A stretch of DNA of 64,000 bases from Noviherbaspirillum soli (GCF_015352955.1 NZ_JACYOX010000015.1:1-64000); one strand, 5' to 3'. Counted from the first letter of the stretch, positions 17,641-27,368 are shown. Notes: generated by a model not told the origin, from the letters alone. Numbers and translations are program-made.

Positions 17641-18558
17641 TTAACGCTCGCTTAGCGAGAACAGCGTTGCGTCATCCGGCCTGACATTGACCTTGAGCCA
17701 TGCCGCCGGCAGGGCCAGTTCCCCGAGATTGCCGCGCCAGCGGATGCTCTTCGGCGCCGGCAGGCGGGCGCTGCCATGCACTACCAGCACCTTGCCGCCA
17801 TAGCTGCCGGCCAGCGCCAGAATCTGGCGCCGTACTTCAACGAAGCCATCCCGCGTGCCGTCCGGACTTCGTACGCCGGTGCGTCCCGACAGCACCGCCG
17901 GGTTGCCGTCACAGAACAGGACAATGCCATCCCGCTTTTCCCGCTGGGCGAAGGTAAAGGTGCGCTGCAGCCAGTAACGATTGGCGATCAGCCTGTCTTC
18001 GAATTCTCCATTGCGGCCGGCATCGGTCAGGTAATGGTTATTGGGTGCCGGCAGGTTGATGGTGGCGAACACGATATTGCCCACTTCCCAGCGCGCATTT
18101 TCGGCATAGCTGCGGAATTTGCTCGAGGTCGACTGGCGCGACAGCGGAAGCCGGGTCGCGCCAAAGCTCATCTCGTCCTGAAAATACACGTCCCTGACCC
18201 GGGTGAGCCGTTCCATCGCCGCCGGACGGCCATTGCTGCGCTTGCAGTCGGCCCAGTCGCTTCCAGCCAGCGACAGCACCACGCCGTTCTTGGCCTGGGA
18301 CAGCAGCGCCAGGCGCTGGTCGTAGAGCGCGTCGCCGCAGGGTTCATCCGCCGCCTTGACGCCATTGACCACCACGAAGGCTAGGTTGTCCGCGTCGCTC
18401 TCGATGATGGCCTTGCGCATCAAGCCGTCGTCGGCCGCGCCGCGAAATACATGGCCAATGGCGCCGAAGCTGAATGGCATGGGCTGGGCTGATGCTGGCG
18501 CCGCAGGCAGGGCCAGCGCCAGCATCAGCGCCATGCAGCGCGCATGCAGCGCAGTCAT
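17641..18558 (-). CDS. Secreted calcineurin-like phosphoesterase homologue lacking metal ligands
   Basis: A 305-residue protein with a cleavable signal peptide (about 1-25, ending ASAQP). The body follows the layout of a secreted metallophosphoesterase family: a GD..C motif region, GDNEWTDC, GSNN and a late HGDTH. The equivalents here are [12 protein letters not shown] (63-74), LAGSDWADC (97-105), INLPAPNNH (167-175) and VVHGSARL (259-266). Every position expected to bind metal is changed, so it looks like a pseudo-enzyme. The middle [16 protein letters not shown] region (196-211) is well kept, arguing for a maintained fold. Its ATG overlaps the mutS stop (ATGA, 18555-18558), so it is translationally coupled to mutS. 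The family assignment is from memory of conserved motifs. Confidence 0.72.
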   Translation of the reverse strand: MTALHARCMALMLALALPAAPASAQPMPFSFGAIGHVFRGAADDGLMRKAIIESDADNLAFVVVNGVKAADEPCGDALYDQRLALLSQAKNGVVLSLAGSDWADCKRSNGRPAAMERLTRVRDVYFQDEMSFGATRLPLSRQSTSSKFRSYAENARWEVGNIVFATINLPAPNNHYLTDAGRNGEFEDRLIANRYWLQRTFTFAQREKRDGIVLFCDGNPAVLSGRTGVRSPDGTRDGFVEVRRQILALAGSYGGKVLVVHGSARLPAPKSIRWRGNLGELALPAAWLKVNVRPDDATLFSLSER

Positions 18559-21260
18559 TCGCCTTCTTGCTGCAACAGCGCTTTGAGGCGGTACAGGGCG
18601 TCCAGCGCCTCGCGCGGCGCCATCGCGTCCGGATCGAGTTCGGCCACGGCCTGCGCCAGCGCGCCCGGCGCAGGCGGCGCCTCGTCTTCCGGTTCGACCG
18701 GGGCGGCGGAGAACAGGTCGAACTGTGGCGACGGCTGCATCGAATGCGCTTCCAGTTCTGCCAGGTGGCGGCGGGCGGCACGGATCACCGCCGGCGGCAC
18801 GCCGGCAAGCTGTGCCACCTGCAGCCCATAGCTTTGCGAGGCCGGGCCGGGCTGCACCGCATGCAGGAAGACGATGCTGTCCTTGTGCTCCACCGCCGAC
18901 AGGTGCACATTCGCCGCGGACGGATAAGCCTCCGGCAACTGCGTCAGTTCGAAGTAGTGGGTGGCGAACAAGGTGAAGCTGCGGGTGGTTTCGATCAGGT
19001 GCCTGGCGATTGCCCAGGCCAGCGCCAGGCCGTCGAAGGTCGAGGTGCCGCGGCCGACTTCATCCATCAGCACCAGCGACTGGGCGGTTGCGCCGTTCAG
19101 GATGGCCGCCGACTCCGTCATCTCGACCATGAAGGTCGAGCGCCCGCCGGCAAGGTCGTCGGCTGCGCCGATGCGGGTATAGATGCGGTCGATCGGCCCG
19201 ATGGTGGCGCTGGCCGCGGGAACGAAGCTGCCGACATAGGCCAGCAGCGTGATCAGCGCAACCTGGCGCATGTATGTCGACTTGCCGCCCATGTTGGGGC
19301 CGGTGATGAGCAGCAGGCGCTTGTCGTCGCCGAGCACGCAGTCATTGGCGATGAAGCGCTCGATCGTGTTTTCCACCACCGGGTGGCGGCCCTGCTCGAT
19401 GGCGAGCATGGGCTCGTCGACCAGCAGCGGCGCGCACCAGCCATGGCGCAGCGCATGGCTGGCCAGGGACATCAGCACGTCGGTCTCGGCGATTGCACGG
19501 GCCACCGACTGCAAGGTGTCGATATGCCCGGCCAGGTCGCGCAGAAGCTGTTCATACAGCAGCTTTTCACGGGACAGCGCGCGCTCCTGAGCCGACAGCG
19601 CCTTGTCCTCGAACGCCTTCAGTTCGGGCGTGATATAGCGCTCGGCATTCTTCAGGGTCTGGCGGCGCCGGTAGTCCTCGGGCACCTTGTCGGTCTGGCC
19701 GTGGGTGACTTCGATGTAGAAGCCATGCACCTTGTTGTATTCGACCCGCAGGTTGGCAATGCCGGTGCGTGCCCGTTCGCGGGTTTCGAGGTCGAGCAGG
19801 AACTGGCCGGCATTCTGCGACAGGCCCCGCAGCTCGTCGAGTTCCGCATCGAAGCCGGCCGCGATCACGCCGCCGTCGCGCACCATGGCGGCCGGCTCCG
19901 GCATGATGGCGCGCGTCAGCAGGTCCAGGCAGGCATCCGGCGTGGCCAGCCGGTTTCCCAGGCTGACCAGCAGCGACGCGTCCGCATCGCGCAGGCAGCT
20001 GTCGATGCAGCCGCGGATGGCGGGCAGCTGCTGCAGGCCGCGCGCCAGGCCGGCCAGGTCGCGCGGCCGCGCCGACAGCAGGGCGATGCGGGTGGTGATG
20101 CGCTCGATGTCGGGCACGTCGCACAGGCTGTCCGACAGGCCGGCGCAGCCGTCGGCGCGCAGCAGCGCATTGATCGCGGCATGGCGCCGCTGCGCAATCT
20201 GGCGCTCGCGCAGCGGATGATGCAGCCAGTGGCGCAGCATGCGCGAACCCATGGTGGTGCGGCAGTGATCGAGCAGCGAGAACAGGGTGGGGCCGGGGTC
20301 CTGGCTGCGCAGCGACTCCGATAGTTCCAGGTTGCGCCGGGTGGCCGCGTCCAGGCCGATGAATTCGTTTTCCCTTTCCACCGTCAGCGAGCGCACATGC
20401 TGCAGGCTCTGGCTTTGCGTCGACTGCGCATAGCGCAGCAGCGCGCCGGCGGCGCCCAGCGCGGCATGCAGGCCGTCGGCGCCGTAGCCGGACAGCGTGG
20501 CCGACGACAGTTGCGCCAGCAAGGCCTTTTCGCCGGCAGGCACGTCGTAATGCCAGGCCGGCACCGTGGTCGCATGCGCCACCCACTCGGCATCGGCATC
20601 GCAGTCTTCGCCCAGCAGGATCTCGGCCGGCGCGATGCGTTCCAGTTCGTGCCGCAGCCGCGCCTGCACGAAGCCGGGTTCGCCGGAGAACTCCAGCAGG
20701 CGCAGCGCGCCGCTGGCCATGGACAGCCAGGCCAGGCCAATCGACATGGTCTTGCGCTGGGCATGGCGGCACAGCGCCAGCAGCGGGCGCTCGGCCTTTT
20801 CCGGCAGCAGGTCGGCATCGGTCAGCGTGCCGGGCGTGATGATGCGCACCACCTTGCGCTCCACCGGGCCCTTGCTGGTGGCGGGGTCGCCGATCTGTTC
20901 GCAAATCGCGACCGATTCGCCGGCCCGCACCAGCCGCGCCAGGTACTGGTCCACCGAATGGAAGGGCACGCCGGCCATCCTGATCGGCGCGCCATTGGAC
21001 GTGCCGCGCTGCGTCAGCGTGATGCCGAGCAGGCGGGCCGCCTTCTCGGCGTCGTCGAAGAACAGTTCGTAGAAGTCGCCCATGCGGTAGAACAGCAGGA
21101 TGTGCGGATAAGCGGCCTTGATGCGCAGGTATTGCTGCATCATGGGCGTCTGTTTATCGATGTTTTGCAGAAAGCTGGTATTTTCAGTGGGTTTCAACGC
21201 TGTGTCCGTCCGATTGCTTGCCTGTTGCGCCACGGCCTTGGGCCGAACGCGTGCTTGCAT
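18555..21260 (-). CDS. mutS: DNA mismatch repair protein MutS
   Basis: MutS recognises mismatches and recruits MutL. The 901-residue protein has the mismatch-contact motif F-x-E in GDFYELFF (Phe63, Glu65), the connector, lever and clamp regions, and a C-terminal ATPase with the P-loop [14 protein letters not shown] near 645-660, Walker [17 protein letters not shown] near 725-740 and [11 protein letters not shown] short C-terminal domain ends [11 protein letters not shown]. The ATG at 21258-21260 gives a 39-residue extension before the conserved [11 protein letters not shown]; a later start cannot be excluded. The next gene overlaps its stop by four bases. Confidence 0.97.
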   Translation of the reverse strand: MQARVRPKAVAQQASNRTDTALKPTENTSFLQNIDKQTPMMQQYLRIKAAYPHILLFYRMGDFYELFFDDAEKAARLLGITLTQRGTSNGAPIRMAGVPFHSVDQYLARLVRAGESVAICEQIGDPATSKGPVERKVVRIITPGTLTDADLLPEKAERPLLALCRHAQRKTMSIGLAWLSMASGALRLLEFSGEPGFVQARLRHELERIAPAEILLGEDCDADAEWVAHATTVPAWHYDVPAGEKALLAQLSSATLSGYGADGLHAALGAAGALLRYAQSTQSQSLQHVRSLTVERENEFIGLDAATRRNLELSESLRSQDPGPTLFSLLDHCRTTMGSRMLRHWLHHPLRERQIAQRRHAAINALLRADGCAGLSDSLCDVPDIERITTRIALLSARPRDLAGLARGLQQLPAIRGCIDSCLRDADASLLVSLGNRLATPDACLDLLTRAIMPEPAAMVRDGGVIAAGFDAELDELRGLSQNAGQFLLDLETRERARTGIANLRVEYNKVHGFYIEVTHGQTDKVPEDYRRRQTLKNAERYITPELKAFEDKALSAQERALSREKLLYEQLLRDLAGHIDTLQSVARAIAETDVLMSLASHALRHGWCAPLLVDEPMLAIEQGRHPVVENTIERFIANDCVLGDDKRLLLITGPNMGGKSTYMRQVALITLLAYVGSFVPAASATIGPIDRIYTRIGAADDLAGGRSTFMVEMTESAAILNGATAQSLVLMDEVGRGTSTFDGLALAWAIARHLIETTRSFTLFATHYFELTQLPEAYPSAANVHLSAVEHKDSIVFLHAVQPGPASQSYGLQVAQLAGVPPAVIRAARRHLAELEAHSMQPSPQFDLFSAAPVEPEDEAPPAPGALAQAVAELDPDAMAPREALDALYRLKALLQQEGE

Positions 21261-21509
21261 GCAATAAAGTAAGGGTGTCGGGCTGGCACTGCCGTGATGC
21301 AGCAGGCCAAAGACAGGATTGTATGCGACCGGCTACGCCAAAGGGAGACTGGGGCATCACGCAAAGTGCGGTCCGGGCATGCCCTGGATGGCGCAGTACG
21401 CTCCAGATTGCGGCAGCGGCTTGCCAGGCAGGCAGTCCTGGTATGCCGGGCAGCCATGAGAAGCCGGGGAAGTCGTGTCGCGGCGCCGTTTCCACGCCTT
21501 GGCAATCAG

Positions 21510-21752
21510 CGTCAGTTCCAGTTTCAGGCGGTGGGGATCGGCGCCGCCGTGCATGAGCGCGGCCAGTACCTGCGCGACGAAATCGGGATAAAGGAACCGG
21601 AGCGGAGGAACTGGCGCGCGCTGGCGTTGACTGCGGCAGACAGGCGCGCCACGGCTGGCATCTCCGCCCGGCGCGCGAAAGTCGCGCAGGCATCGTCGGG
21701 CATCATGCGGCCAAGTGCCAGCTCCAGGCCGGATTCCCCGGCCAGCGGAATG
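21510..21752 (-). pseudogene. Remnant of an EAL-domain (c-di-GMP phosphodiesterase) gene
   Basis: Two minus-strand frames together spell the middle of an EAL domain. Frame 1 (21752-21590) reads SPAIPLAGESGLELALGR, then CATFARRAEM and SAAVNASARQF. Frame 2 (21587-21510) continues with PDFVAQVLAALMHGGADP and HRLKLELT. These match the consensus order IPLAEESGLI, VNLSARQF, DFVAQVLAAL and RLKLELTES. A frameshift near 21588-21590 separates them, and neither the EAL motif before nor the DDFG segment after is recognisable. About 80 codons remain of a domain of about 240. The rest of the 560-base gap between mutS and the response regulator holds no credible gene. Confidence 0.72.
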
Positions 21753-21819
21753 GCCGGAGACCGGCTTGTGGCTGATCCGGTCGACCGGGTCACCGATTGC
21801 CTGACAGTCCCCCAAGAAG

Positions 21820-22416
21820 CTAGACCAGTGAACGCACTGCCGCGCGCTTGGCCTTCTGCGCATGGCAGGCGCGGATATAACCCTTCAATTCCTCGTAGAC
21901 GATGGGCTTGGGGAAGTAGGTGACGCCTTTGGGCAGACCGCCCCTTGCGTCCAGTTCTTCCAGGCTGAGGCTGGTCAGCACCGCAATATTGATGTCCGAT
22001 AACTCTGAATAGGACATCACGGTTTGCATCACCTCATAACCGTCTATGCCCCGCATGACGATATCCAACAGGAGTATGTCTGGCCGCACGCCGGCGATAT
22101 CGATCAGGGCCTTGTAACCGTTCTCGCACATCCTGACCTCGATCGGCATCTGCCATGAGGCGAGTTGTGCCTCATAAATGCCGCGTTGCACCGGATTGTC
22201 TTCAACGATCAGCACGGTGAAACGCTCATCACCCTGAGGCGGCGTCTTGCCGATGGTCGCCTTGTAGGCGTGCACGGCAGCGAGTGGAATGCGGCGATGG
22301 CCGCCGCGGGTCTTCCAGGCTTCGATTTCCCCCGACTCGACAAGATGCTGCACAGAGGTCACCGACATGCCGAGCAACGTTGCTGCTTGCTGGGTAGTGC
22401 ACACACCTTCAGTCAT
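21820..22416 (-). CDS. Response regulator with N-terminal excisionase/MerR-type HTH
   Basis: A 198-residue protein with an inverted domain order: a DNA-binding helix-turn-helix of the excisionase/MerR type at about 5-47 (TTQQAATLLGMSVTSVQHLV...WKTRGGHRRIPL), then a receiver domain at 67-185. The receiver keeps its acidic pair (E72, D73), phospho-acceptor Asp118 (LLLDIVMRGIDG), Thr148 and Lys170 (FPKP). I chose the ATG at 22414-22416 because GGAG lies 7 bases upstream; in-frame ATGs exist at 22434 and further up. No histidine kinase is adjacent, so it is an orphan. It is divergent from the small HTH gene at 22672 and next to an eroded EAL gene. Confidence 0.88.
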   Translation of the reverse strand: MTEGVCTTQQAATLLGMSVTSVQHLVESGEIEAWKTRGGHRRIPLAAVHAYKATIGKTPPQGDERFTVLIVEDNPVQRGIYEAQLASWQMPIEVRMCENGYKALIDIAGVRPDILLLDIVMRGIDGYEVMQTVMSYSELSDINIAVLTSLSLEELDARGGLPKGVTYFPKPIVYEELKGYIRACHAQKAKRAAVRSLV

Positions 22417-22572
22417 ATTGGACTCCGCATTCATGATTTTGTTAATTCTCATAAAAAATAACAAATATGTCAAATTATTGAATTTCTCAACGCTTTGACC
22501 TATCATGTCGTTTCCATGAGGACATAGTTATGAGTCGTAAAGGCTATTTGTCGAAAACAACAGTTTTCCATA

Positions 22573-22588
22573 AATGATGATTCTCATT
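22573..22588. promoter_or_regulatory. Imperfect palindrome resembling a Fur box
   Basis: AATGATGATTCTCATT is self-complementary at 12 of 16 positions and resembles Fur-box half sites (ATTCTCATT). It lies in the AT-rich region between the divergent regulator genes; a second AATTCTCAT occurs at 22443-22451. Weak evidence by eye only. Confidence 0.3.
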
Positions 22589-22671
22589 CTTTAATTCGCG
22601 TTCCCACGATGCAGGACGCAACAGCAACGTTGTGCGCAATGACACCTGAAAAAACGGATAAGGAAAAAACG

Positions 22672-23019
22672 ATGAATGACTTGGAATCGGTGGCTGGTTC
22701 GTCTGCTAGCTGCAACCATGGACCGATGCTGGATGCGTTGATGGCCAACCTGAAAGTGACAAGCGATGCTGCTCTGTCGCGCAAGCTAATGGTGCCGCCG
22801 CCGGTAATCAGCAAGCTGCGCAACAACAAGATTGGCGTTTCGGCAGGACTCCTGGTGCGGATTCATGATGTGACTGGCATGTCGATCAACAAGGTCAGGA
22901 CCATGCTGGGTTTGCCGATTCCACAGCCACGCGAAGGCAGGACACTGAAGAATGTCGTCTACAGCCCGATCGCGCCGCTGCCTGCCAGAAAACGCCGTAC
23001 GGCGCGCAACGCGGAGTAA
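22672..23019 (+). CDS. Small HTH-like DNA-binding protein
   Basis: A 115-residue protein whose central part looks like a Cro/C1-type helix-turn-helix: MLDALMANLKVTSDAALSRK (19-38), then VPPPVISKLRNNKIGVSAGL (41-60) as a recognition-helix region and IHDVTGMSINKVRTMLGLP (64-82) as closing helices. The tail is Pro/Arg/Lys-rich (ARKRRTARN) and probably contacts nucleic acid. I chose the ATG at 22672, which has AAGGA at good spacing; ATGs at 22609 and 22639 are alternatives. It is divergent from the HTH-receiver regulator and could be part of the same circuit. I recognise no characterised homologue. Confidence 0.75.
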   Translation: MNDLESVAGSSASCNHGPMLDALMANLKVTSDAALSRKLMVPPPVISKLRNNKIGVSAGLLVRIHDVTGMSINKVRTMLGLPIPQPREGRTLKNVVYSPIAPLPARKRRTARNAE

Positions 23020-23027
23020 GTAATGCA

Positions 23028-23054
23028 ACAGCGCCGCTGTCGCGGCGCTGTTTT
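23028..23054 (+). terminator. Intrinsic terminator after the small HTH gene
   Basis: ACAGCGCCGC (23028-23037) pairs with GCGGCGCTGT (23042-23051), loop TGTC, followed by TTT. Lies between convergent genes. Confidence 0.7.
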
Positions 23055-23067
23055 GCGGCATGAGGGA

Positions 23068-24405
23068 CTAGCCGAACTTGCGTGAGCGGTTGTCGCCGCG
23101 CCGGTTTTCCGACCCGGCGCCACGATTGCCCGTGCCGCTGCCGGCTGTCCTGCCCGCCGGTGCCGCCGCTGTCCTTGAGCGTGGCTGGGCATTGGCCCGC
23201 GGCGCATTGTTTCTGCCGCCGCCGTTACCGCTGCGCAGCTGGATAGGCTGCGGCCGTGCAGTCGGATCCGGCTCGAAGCCGGCAATCACCTCCCTCGGCA
23301 GTTCACGCTTGATCAGGCGCTCGATGTCACGCAGCATGATGTGCTCATCCACGCATACCAGTGAAACCGCTTCGCCGGTGGCGCCTGCGCGACCAGTGCG
23401 GCCGATGCGGTGCACATAGTCTTCCGGCACATTCGGCAGATCGTAATTCACCACATGCGGCAACTGATCGATATCGATGCCGCGGGCGGCGATATCGGTC
23501 GCTACCAGCACCTGCAGGCTGCCATCCTTGAACTCGGCCAGGGCCCGCGTGCGCGCCGACTGGCTCTTGTTGCCATGGATCGCCATGCCGGTGATGCCAT
23601 CCTTGCCCAATTGCTCCACCAGCCGATTCGCGCCGTGCTTGGTGCGGGTAAACACCAGTACCTGACGCCAGTCGTGGGCCTTGATCAGATGGGCCAGCAG
23701 CGGATGCTTGCGATCGCGGTCCACCGGGTGAATTTTTTGCGCAATGACTTCCACGGTCGAATTGCGGCGCGCCACCTCGATCATCGCCGGAGAATCCAGT
23801 AGGCCGTCGGCCAGCGCCTTGATCTCGTCGGAGAAGGTCGCGGAAAACAGCAGGTTCTGGCGCTTCGGCGGCAGCGCGGCCAGCACCTTGCGGATGTCGC
23901 GGATGAAGCCCATGTCCAGCATGCGGTCGGCTTCGTCGAGCACCAGGATTTCGATTTTCTTCAGATCGATCGTGCCTTGCTGCATATGGTCCAGCAGGCG
24001 GCCGGGGGTGGCAACCAGGATGTCGACGCCCTGTTTCAGCGTCTTGATCTGCGGATGGATGCCGACGCCGCCGAAGATCACGGCCGACGTCAGCTTCAGG
24101 TATTTGCCGTAGATGCGCACGCTTTCTTCCACCTGCGCCGCGAGTTCGCGGGTAGGGGTCAGGATCAGCGCGCGAATCGGCCGTGCGGCCGAGGCAGGCT
24201 GCGCGCCCGCGCCGGAAAGCCGGTGCAGTATGGGCAGGGTGAAGCCGGCGGTCTTGCCGGTGCCGGTCTGTGCGCCAGCCAGCAGATCGCCGCCGGCGAG
24301 GACGGCGGGAATCGCTTGCTTCTGGATGGGGGTGGGGCTGTTGTAACCCTGTTCTGTAACGGCGCGAACGATTGCTTCGGACAAGCCGAGTTCTTTAAAT
24401 GACAT
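23068..24405 (-). CDS. rhlE: DEAD-box ATP-dependent RNA helicase RhlE
   Basis: A 445-residue DEAD-box helicase of the RhlE group, acting in ribosome assembly and RNA decay. Motifs in order: Q motif ([12 protein letters not shown], about 22-33), I (AQTGTGKT), Ia (PTRELAAQ), II ([13 protein letters not shown]), III (FSATF), IV-V ([15 protein letters not shown]) and VI ([12 protein letters not shown]). After the core at about residue 375 comes a basic, low-complexity tail rich in Arg, Gly, Asn and Ala ([20 protein letters not shown]), typical of RhlE and likely to bind RNA nonspecifically. Upstream the 167-base gap to suhB holds no gene. Confidence 0.94.
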   Translation of the reverse strand: MSFKELGLSEAIVRAVTEQGYNSPTPIQKQAIPAVLAGGDLLAGAQTGTGKTAGFTLPILHRLSGAGAQPASAARPIRALILTPTRELAAQVEESVRIYGKYLKLTSAVIFGGVGIHPQIKTLKQGVDILVATPGRLLDHMQQGTIDLKKIEILVLDEADRMLDMGFIRDIRKVLAALPPKRQNLLFSATFSDEIKALADGLLDSPAMIEVARRNSTVEVIAQKIHPVDRDRKHPLLAHLIKAHDWRQVLVFTRTKHGANRLVEQLGKDGITGMAIHGNKSQSARTRALAEFKDGSLQVLVATDIAARGIDIDQLPHVVNYDLPNVPEDYVHRIGRTGRAGATGEAVSLVCVDEHIMLRDIERLIKRELPREVIAGFEPDPTARPQPIQLRSGNGGGRNNAPRANAQPRSRTAAAPAGRTAGSGTGNRGAGSENRRGDNRSRKFG

Positions 24406-24572
24406 AAAGCTCTATTGGATGGATCGGCCCGCCATGAGCGCCAGTAGCCGGCAGACGGATCGGGAAGTAGGGGTCGGAGTCGACAGCGGCAGCATACTGG
24501 CAGTGTGCCGCGGGGCGCAGTATAACAGGCGCGCCAGAGTGGCGCGCCGAAGCCGTGCGTTGGCGTGCTGGA

Positions 24573-25367
24573 TCAGCGGGAGAATTGCGACAGGTGCGCG
24601 ACCATCTGGGCAAAGATCTTCGGATTGCCGGCGATGATGTCGCCCTTGTACAGATAGTCGGATTCGCCGGCGAAGGTGCCGACGATGCCGCCCGCTTCGG
24701 TGATGAGCAGCGATCCCGCGGCGGCGTCCCAGGGCTTCAGGTTTTTTTCGAAGAAACCGTCGAGGCGACCGCAGGCGACATAGGCCAGGTCCAGCGCTGC
24801 CGCGCCAGGGCGGCGCAGTCCGGCGGTTTTCTCGGTCATGATCTTGAACATCTTCAGATATTCATCCAGCGCGTCCATGTTGGAAAACGGGAAGCCGGTG
24901 CCGACCAGCGCGTCTGCCAGCCTGTCGCGGCGGGTAACGCGGATACGCTTTTCATTCAGGTAGGCGCCAGCGCCCTTGGAAGCGGTGAACAGGTCGTTGC
25001 GGCTCGGGTCATAGACCACTGCCTGCGTGATCTGGCCGCGCTGCTGGAGCGCGATGGATACGCAGTACTGGGGAAAGCCATGGATGAAGTTGGTGGTGCC
25101 GTCGAGTGGATCGATGATCCACACGTTTTCATTCTCGTCATGCAGGTTGGCCGATGCGCCGGATTCTTCCGCCAGGATCGCATGATCCGGATAGGCGCTA
25201 CGCAGTACCTCGATGATGGCCTGTTCGGCGGCCTGGTCGACTTCCGTCACGAAGTCGTTGTGGTTTTTCTCCGTGACCTGCAGTCGGTCGAGGTCGAAGG
25301 AGGCGCGGTTGATGATGGCGGACGCGCGGCGGGCGGCTTTGACCGCCGTATTGATCATGGGATGCAT
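24573..25367 (-). CDS. suhB: Inositol-1-monophosphatase / SuhB
   Basis: A 264-residue inositol monophosphatase-family protein. SuhB hydrolyses inositol phosphates and, in E. coli, is also part of the rRNA antitermination complex. Metal-binding motifs: AEESG (Glu67 region), [15 protein letters not shown] (Asp86, Asp89) and [16 protein letters not shown] near 210-225; [10 protein letters not shown] precedes them. The ATG at 25365-25367 starts [15 protein letters not shown] as in homologues; the frame is open further upstream but without support. It is divergent from trmJ, an arrangement seen in several proteobacteria. Confidence 0.96.
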   Translation of the reverse strand: MHPMINTAVKAARRASAIINRASFDLDRLQVTEKNHNDFVTEVDQAAEQAIIEVLRSAYPDHAILAEESGASANLHDENENVWIIDPLDGTTNFIHGFPQYCVSIALQQRGQITQAVVYDPSRNDLFTASKGAGAYLNEKRIRVTRRDRLADALVGTGFPFSNMDALDEYLKMFKIMTEKTAGLRRPGAAALDLAYVACGRLDGFFEKNLKPWDAAAGSLLITEAGGIVGTFAGESDYLYKGDIIAGNPKIFAQMVAHLSQFSR

Positions 25368-25406
25368 AGTGGTTCCGTTAAAATGGCGCATGCCTCGTGA
25401 GGCAAT

Positions 25407-25444
25407 GGACCGCATGGAAAGAATATTAATGAGCGATGCGGTCC
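25407..25444. promoter_or_regulatory. Inverted repeat in the suhB-trmJ divergent region
   Basis: GGACCGCAT (25407-25415) and ATGCGGTCC (25436-25444) are perfectly inverted, 20 bases apart, with an AT-rich centre including AATATTAAT. It may be an operator for one or both divergent genes. Confidence 0.45.
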
Positions 25445-25520
25445 GGTTGGCTCGGTTCGTTCAGCTTGCCAGCTCGTCCGCGAAATTCCCGCTATTTTAA
25501 ATGAAGCCTTGAAAATCAGT

Positions 25521-26351
25521 ATGTCTCTTTTCCACCGCGTTCGCTTTGTGCTGGTCGAAACCAGTCGTCCGGGCAATATCGGCGCTGCCGCCCGTGCCAT
25601 GAAAACCATGGGATTCTCCGAACTCGTGCTGGTACGCCCGCGGCGCGACGATGCATTGCAGGAAGTGGAGGCAGTGGCATTCGCCAGCGGCGCCCAGGAT
25701 ATTCTGGCCGGCGCGCGGCTTGTCGAAACGGTCGATGAGGCACTGGCTGGCTGCAATTTTGCAGCCGCGGTCAGCGCCCGCCTGAGGGAATATTCGCCAC
25801 CGGTGCTCACGCCGCGCGGCATGGCCGCCGATTTGGCGGCGAACGAAGGCCTGCATGCGGCGGTACTGTTCGGCAATGAGCGTTTCGGGTTGCCCAATGA
25901 GGTGGTGCAGCGCTGCAATGTGCTGATTAATATCCCGGCCAATCCCGACTATTCGTCGCTCAATCTGGCGCAGGCCGTGCAGGTGCTCGCCTATGAATGC
26001 CGGTTGGCCTCGGTTGGCGATGCGTTGCCGGAGGCGGGTGTCGGATTCCGCGGCGAATCGGCGGACAGTGTGCAGATCGACGGCATGTATGGCCATCTGG
26101 AACAGGCCTTGATTCATCTGGGTTTCCTGAACCCGGCCAGCCCTAAGAAGCTGATGCCGCGCATCAAGCGCATGTTCGCCCGCGGCGGCCTTGAGACTGA
26201 AGAGGTGAATATCCTGCGCGGGATCGCCCGCCAGATCCTGCAGGCCGAGCCAGGAAGGAGAGGGCAGGGAAGGAGCACGCCGGGTGTTGCGCAGCAGGGT
26301 GAGGAGCCGGCAAAAGAAGGCGGCGGGCGGCACGAGGGGCAGACGGGGTAA
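25521..26351 (+). CDS. trmJ: tRNA (cytidine/uridine-2'-O-)-methyltransferase TrmJ
   Basis: TrmJ 2'-O-methylates position 32 of several tRNAs. The 276-residue protein has the SPOUT (trefoil knot) signature: FVLVETSRPGNIGAAARAMK near 9-28, AVLFGNERFGLPNEVV near 115-130 and NPDYSSLNLAQAVQVLAYE near 140-158. The C-terminal extension after about residue 180 carries helical dimer contacts (MYGHLEQALIHLGFL) and ends in a poorly conserved Gly/Glu/Arg-rich tail (EEPAKEGGGRHEGQTG). ATG 25521 is preferred over an in-frame TTG at 25509. A cysE gene, often next, is absent. It is convergent with lexA. Confidence 0.94.
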   Translation: MSLFHRVRFVLVETSRPGNIGAAARAMKTMGFSELVLVRPRRDDALQEVEAVAFASGAQDILAGARLVETVDEALAGCNFAAAVSARLREYSPPVLTPRGMAADLAANEGLHAAVLFGNERFGLPNEVVQRCNVLINIPANPDYSSLNLAQAVQVLAYECRLASVGDALPEAGVGFRGESADSVQIDGMYGHLEQALIHLGFLNPASPKKLMPRIKRMFARGGLETEEVNILRGIARQILQAEPGRRGQGRSTPGVAQQGEEPAKEGGGRHEGQTG

Positions 26352-26608
26352 TCAACGGGTAGCCGGGAAAGAGCTGCCGGACCGTATCCCGGCGGGATAG
26401 CGCGGACATTGGAAAGAGGCCACGAAGACGCCGCATTTCTCGATAGCCTTGCATTGCAGGCTGGATTTGCTACGCAGGCCAGCAGGTTAACTATGAAACG
26501 CATGTCAGCCATCTGGCGCGTTATGGAACGGGATCGGTATAACGGCAGATGATTTAACAACCGTTGACCAAGCGCTGGTGCTTCAGCAGCCGGGGCAACC
26601 GGAATAAA
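26352..26608. other. Intergenic region trmJ-lexA, no gene seen
   Basis: About 300 bases lie between the convergent trmJ and lexA genes. The only short open frame (26493-26552, 19 codons) has no ribosome binding site or recognisable product. Apart from the lexA terminator at its right end I see no feature. Confidence 0.6.
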
Positions 26609-26640
26609 CGGGGCAAGCCAGAAAGCCAGTGCTTGCCCCG
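26603..26640 (-). terminator. Intrinsic terminator of lexA
   Basis: On the minus strand CGGGGCAAGC (26631-26640) pairs with GCTTGCCCCG (26609-26618), then TTTATT follows. Confidence 0.8.
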
Positions 26641-26651
26641 AGATTCTTGCC

Positions 26652-27308
26652 TTAACTCCAGGCGCGCAGCAAACCTACTGCAAGGCCTTCCAGTGCGAAT
26701 TCTTCACGCCCAGGATGTACCCGTATGGTTTCAAAGTCCGGGTTTTCTGGAAGAAGCTCGATCACCGAGCCAGACTTTTTGTAGCGCTTCACGGTGACAT
26801 CATCGCCCAGCCGGGCGACGACGATTTCGCCATTCTTGGCGCTGTCCGCCTTCTTTACTGCCAGCAGATCGCCATCCATGATGCCGGCGTCGCGCATCGA
26901 CATGCCGCGTACTTTCAACAAGTAATCCGGACGGCTGCGGAACAGCGACGGATCGACGCTGTATGTCGCATCAATGTGCTCCTGCGCCAGGATGGGGGAA
27001 CCTGCCGCCACGCGACCGACCAGAGGCAGGCTCAGATGCATGACTGCCGGGTGCGGCGCCGGAATGATGCCGCGCAAGCCGCTTCTGTCGTGGGAGGCGT
27101 CCACCAGGCGGATGCCGCGCGACGTGCCCGGCGATATTTCAATTGCGCCCTTGCGGGCAAGCGCCTGCAGATGTTCTTCAGCAGCATTGGCGGAACGAAA
27201 GCCCAGTATCTGGGCAATTTCAGCACGCGTAGGAGGAAAGCCGGTGTTCTCGATGGCATCCTGGATCAGTTTGAGGATCTGTTCCTGGCGGGCGGTAAGT
27301 TTAATCAT
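26652..27308 (-). CDS. lexA: LexA repressor, SOS response
   Basis: LexA represses SOS genes and self-cleaves when stimulated by RecA filaments. The 218-residue protein has the N-terminal winged helix ([19 protein letters not shown]; recognition region [21 protein letters not shown]), the cleavage site Ala102-Gly103 (VAAGSPILA), catalytic Ser137 ([10 protein letters not shown]) and Lys153 (LLAVKKAD). The ATG at 27306-27308 begins MIKLTARQE as in homologues; the longer frame upstream lacks support and would run through the operators. Two CTGT-N8-ACAG boxes upstream indicate autoregulation. Confidence 0.98.
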   Translation of the reverse strand: MIKLTARQEQILKLIQDAIENTGFPPTRAEIAQILGFRSANAAEEHLQALARKGAIEISPGTSRGIRLVDASHDRSGLRGIIPAPHPAVMHLSLPLVGRVAAGSPILAQEHIDATYSVDPSLFRSRPDYLLKVRGMSMRDAGIMDGDLLAVKKADSAKNGEIVVARLGDDVTVKRYKKSGSVIELLPENPDFETIRVHPGREEFALEGLAVGLLRAWS

Positions 27309-27351
27309 GGAAACACCTGGAATGTAAGAAGCGGGGTGCCGGAATGTAAAG

Positions 27352-27367
27352 CTGTGTGGAATGACAG
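27352..27367. promoter_or_regulatory. SOS box 2 (proximal) upstream of lexA
   Basis: CTGT-GTGGAATG-ACAG keeps both invariant half sites with the correct 8-base spacer, but the core is not AT-rich, so binding should be weaker than at the neighbouring box. One base separates the two boxes. Confidence 0.7.
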
Positions 27368-27368
27368 C

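Noticed and set aside
26352-26651. Short ORF (26493-26552) between trmJ and lexA
   Set aside because: Only 19 codons, no ribosome binding site, no recognisable product.
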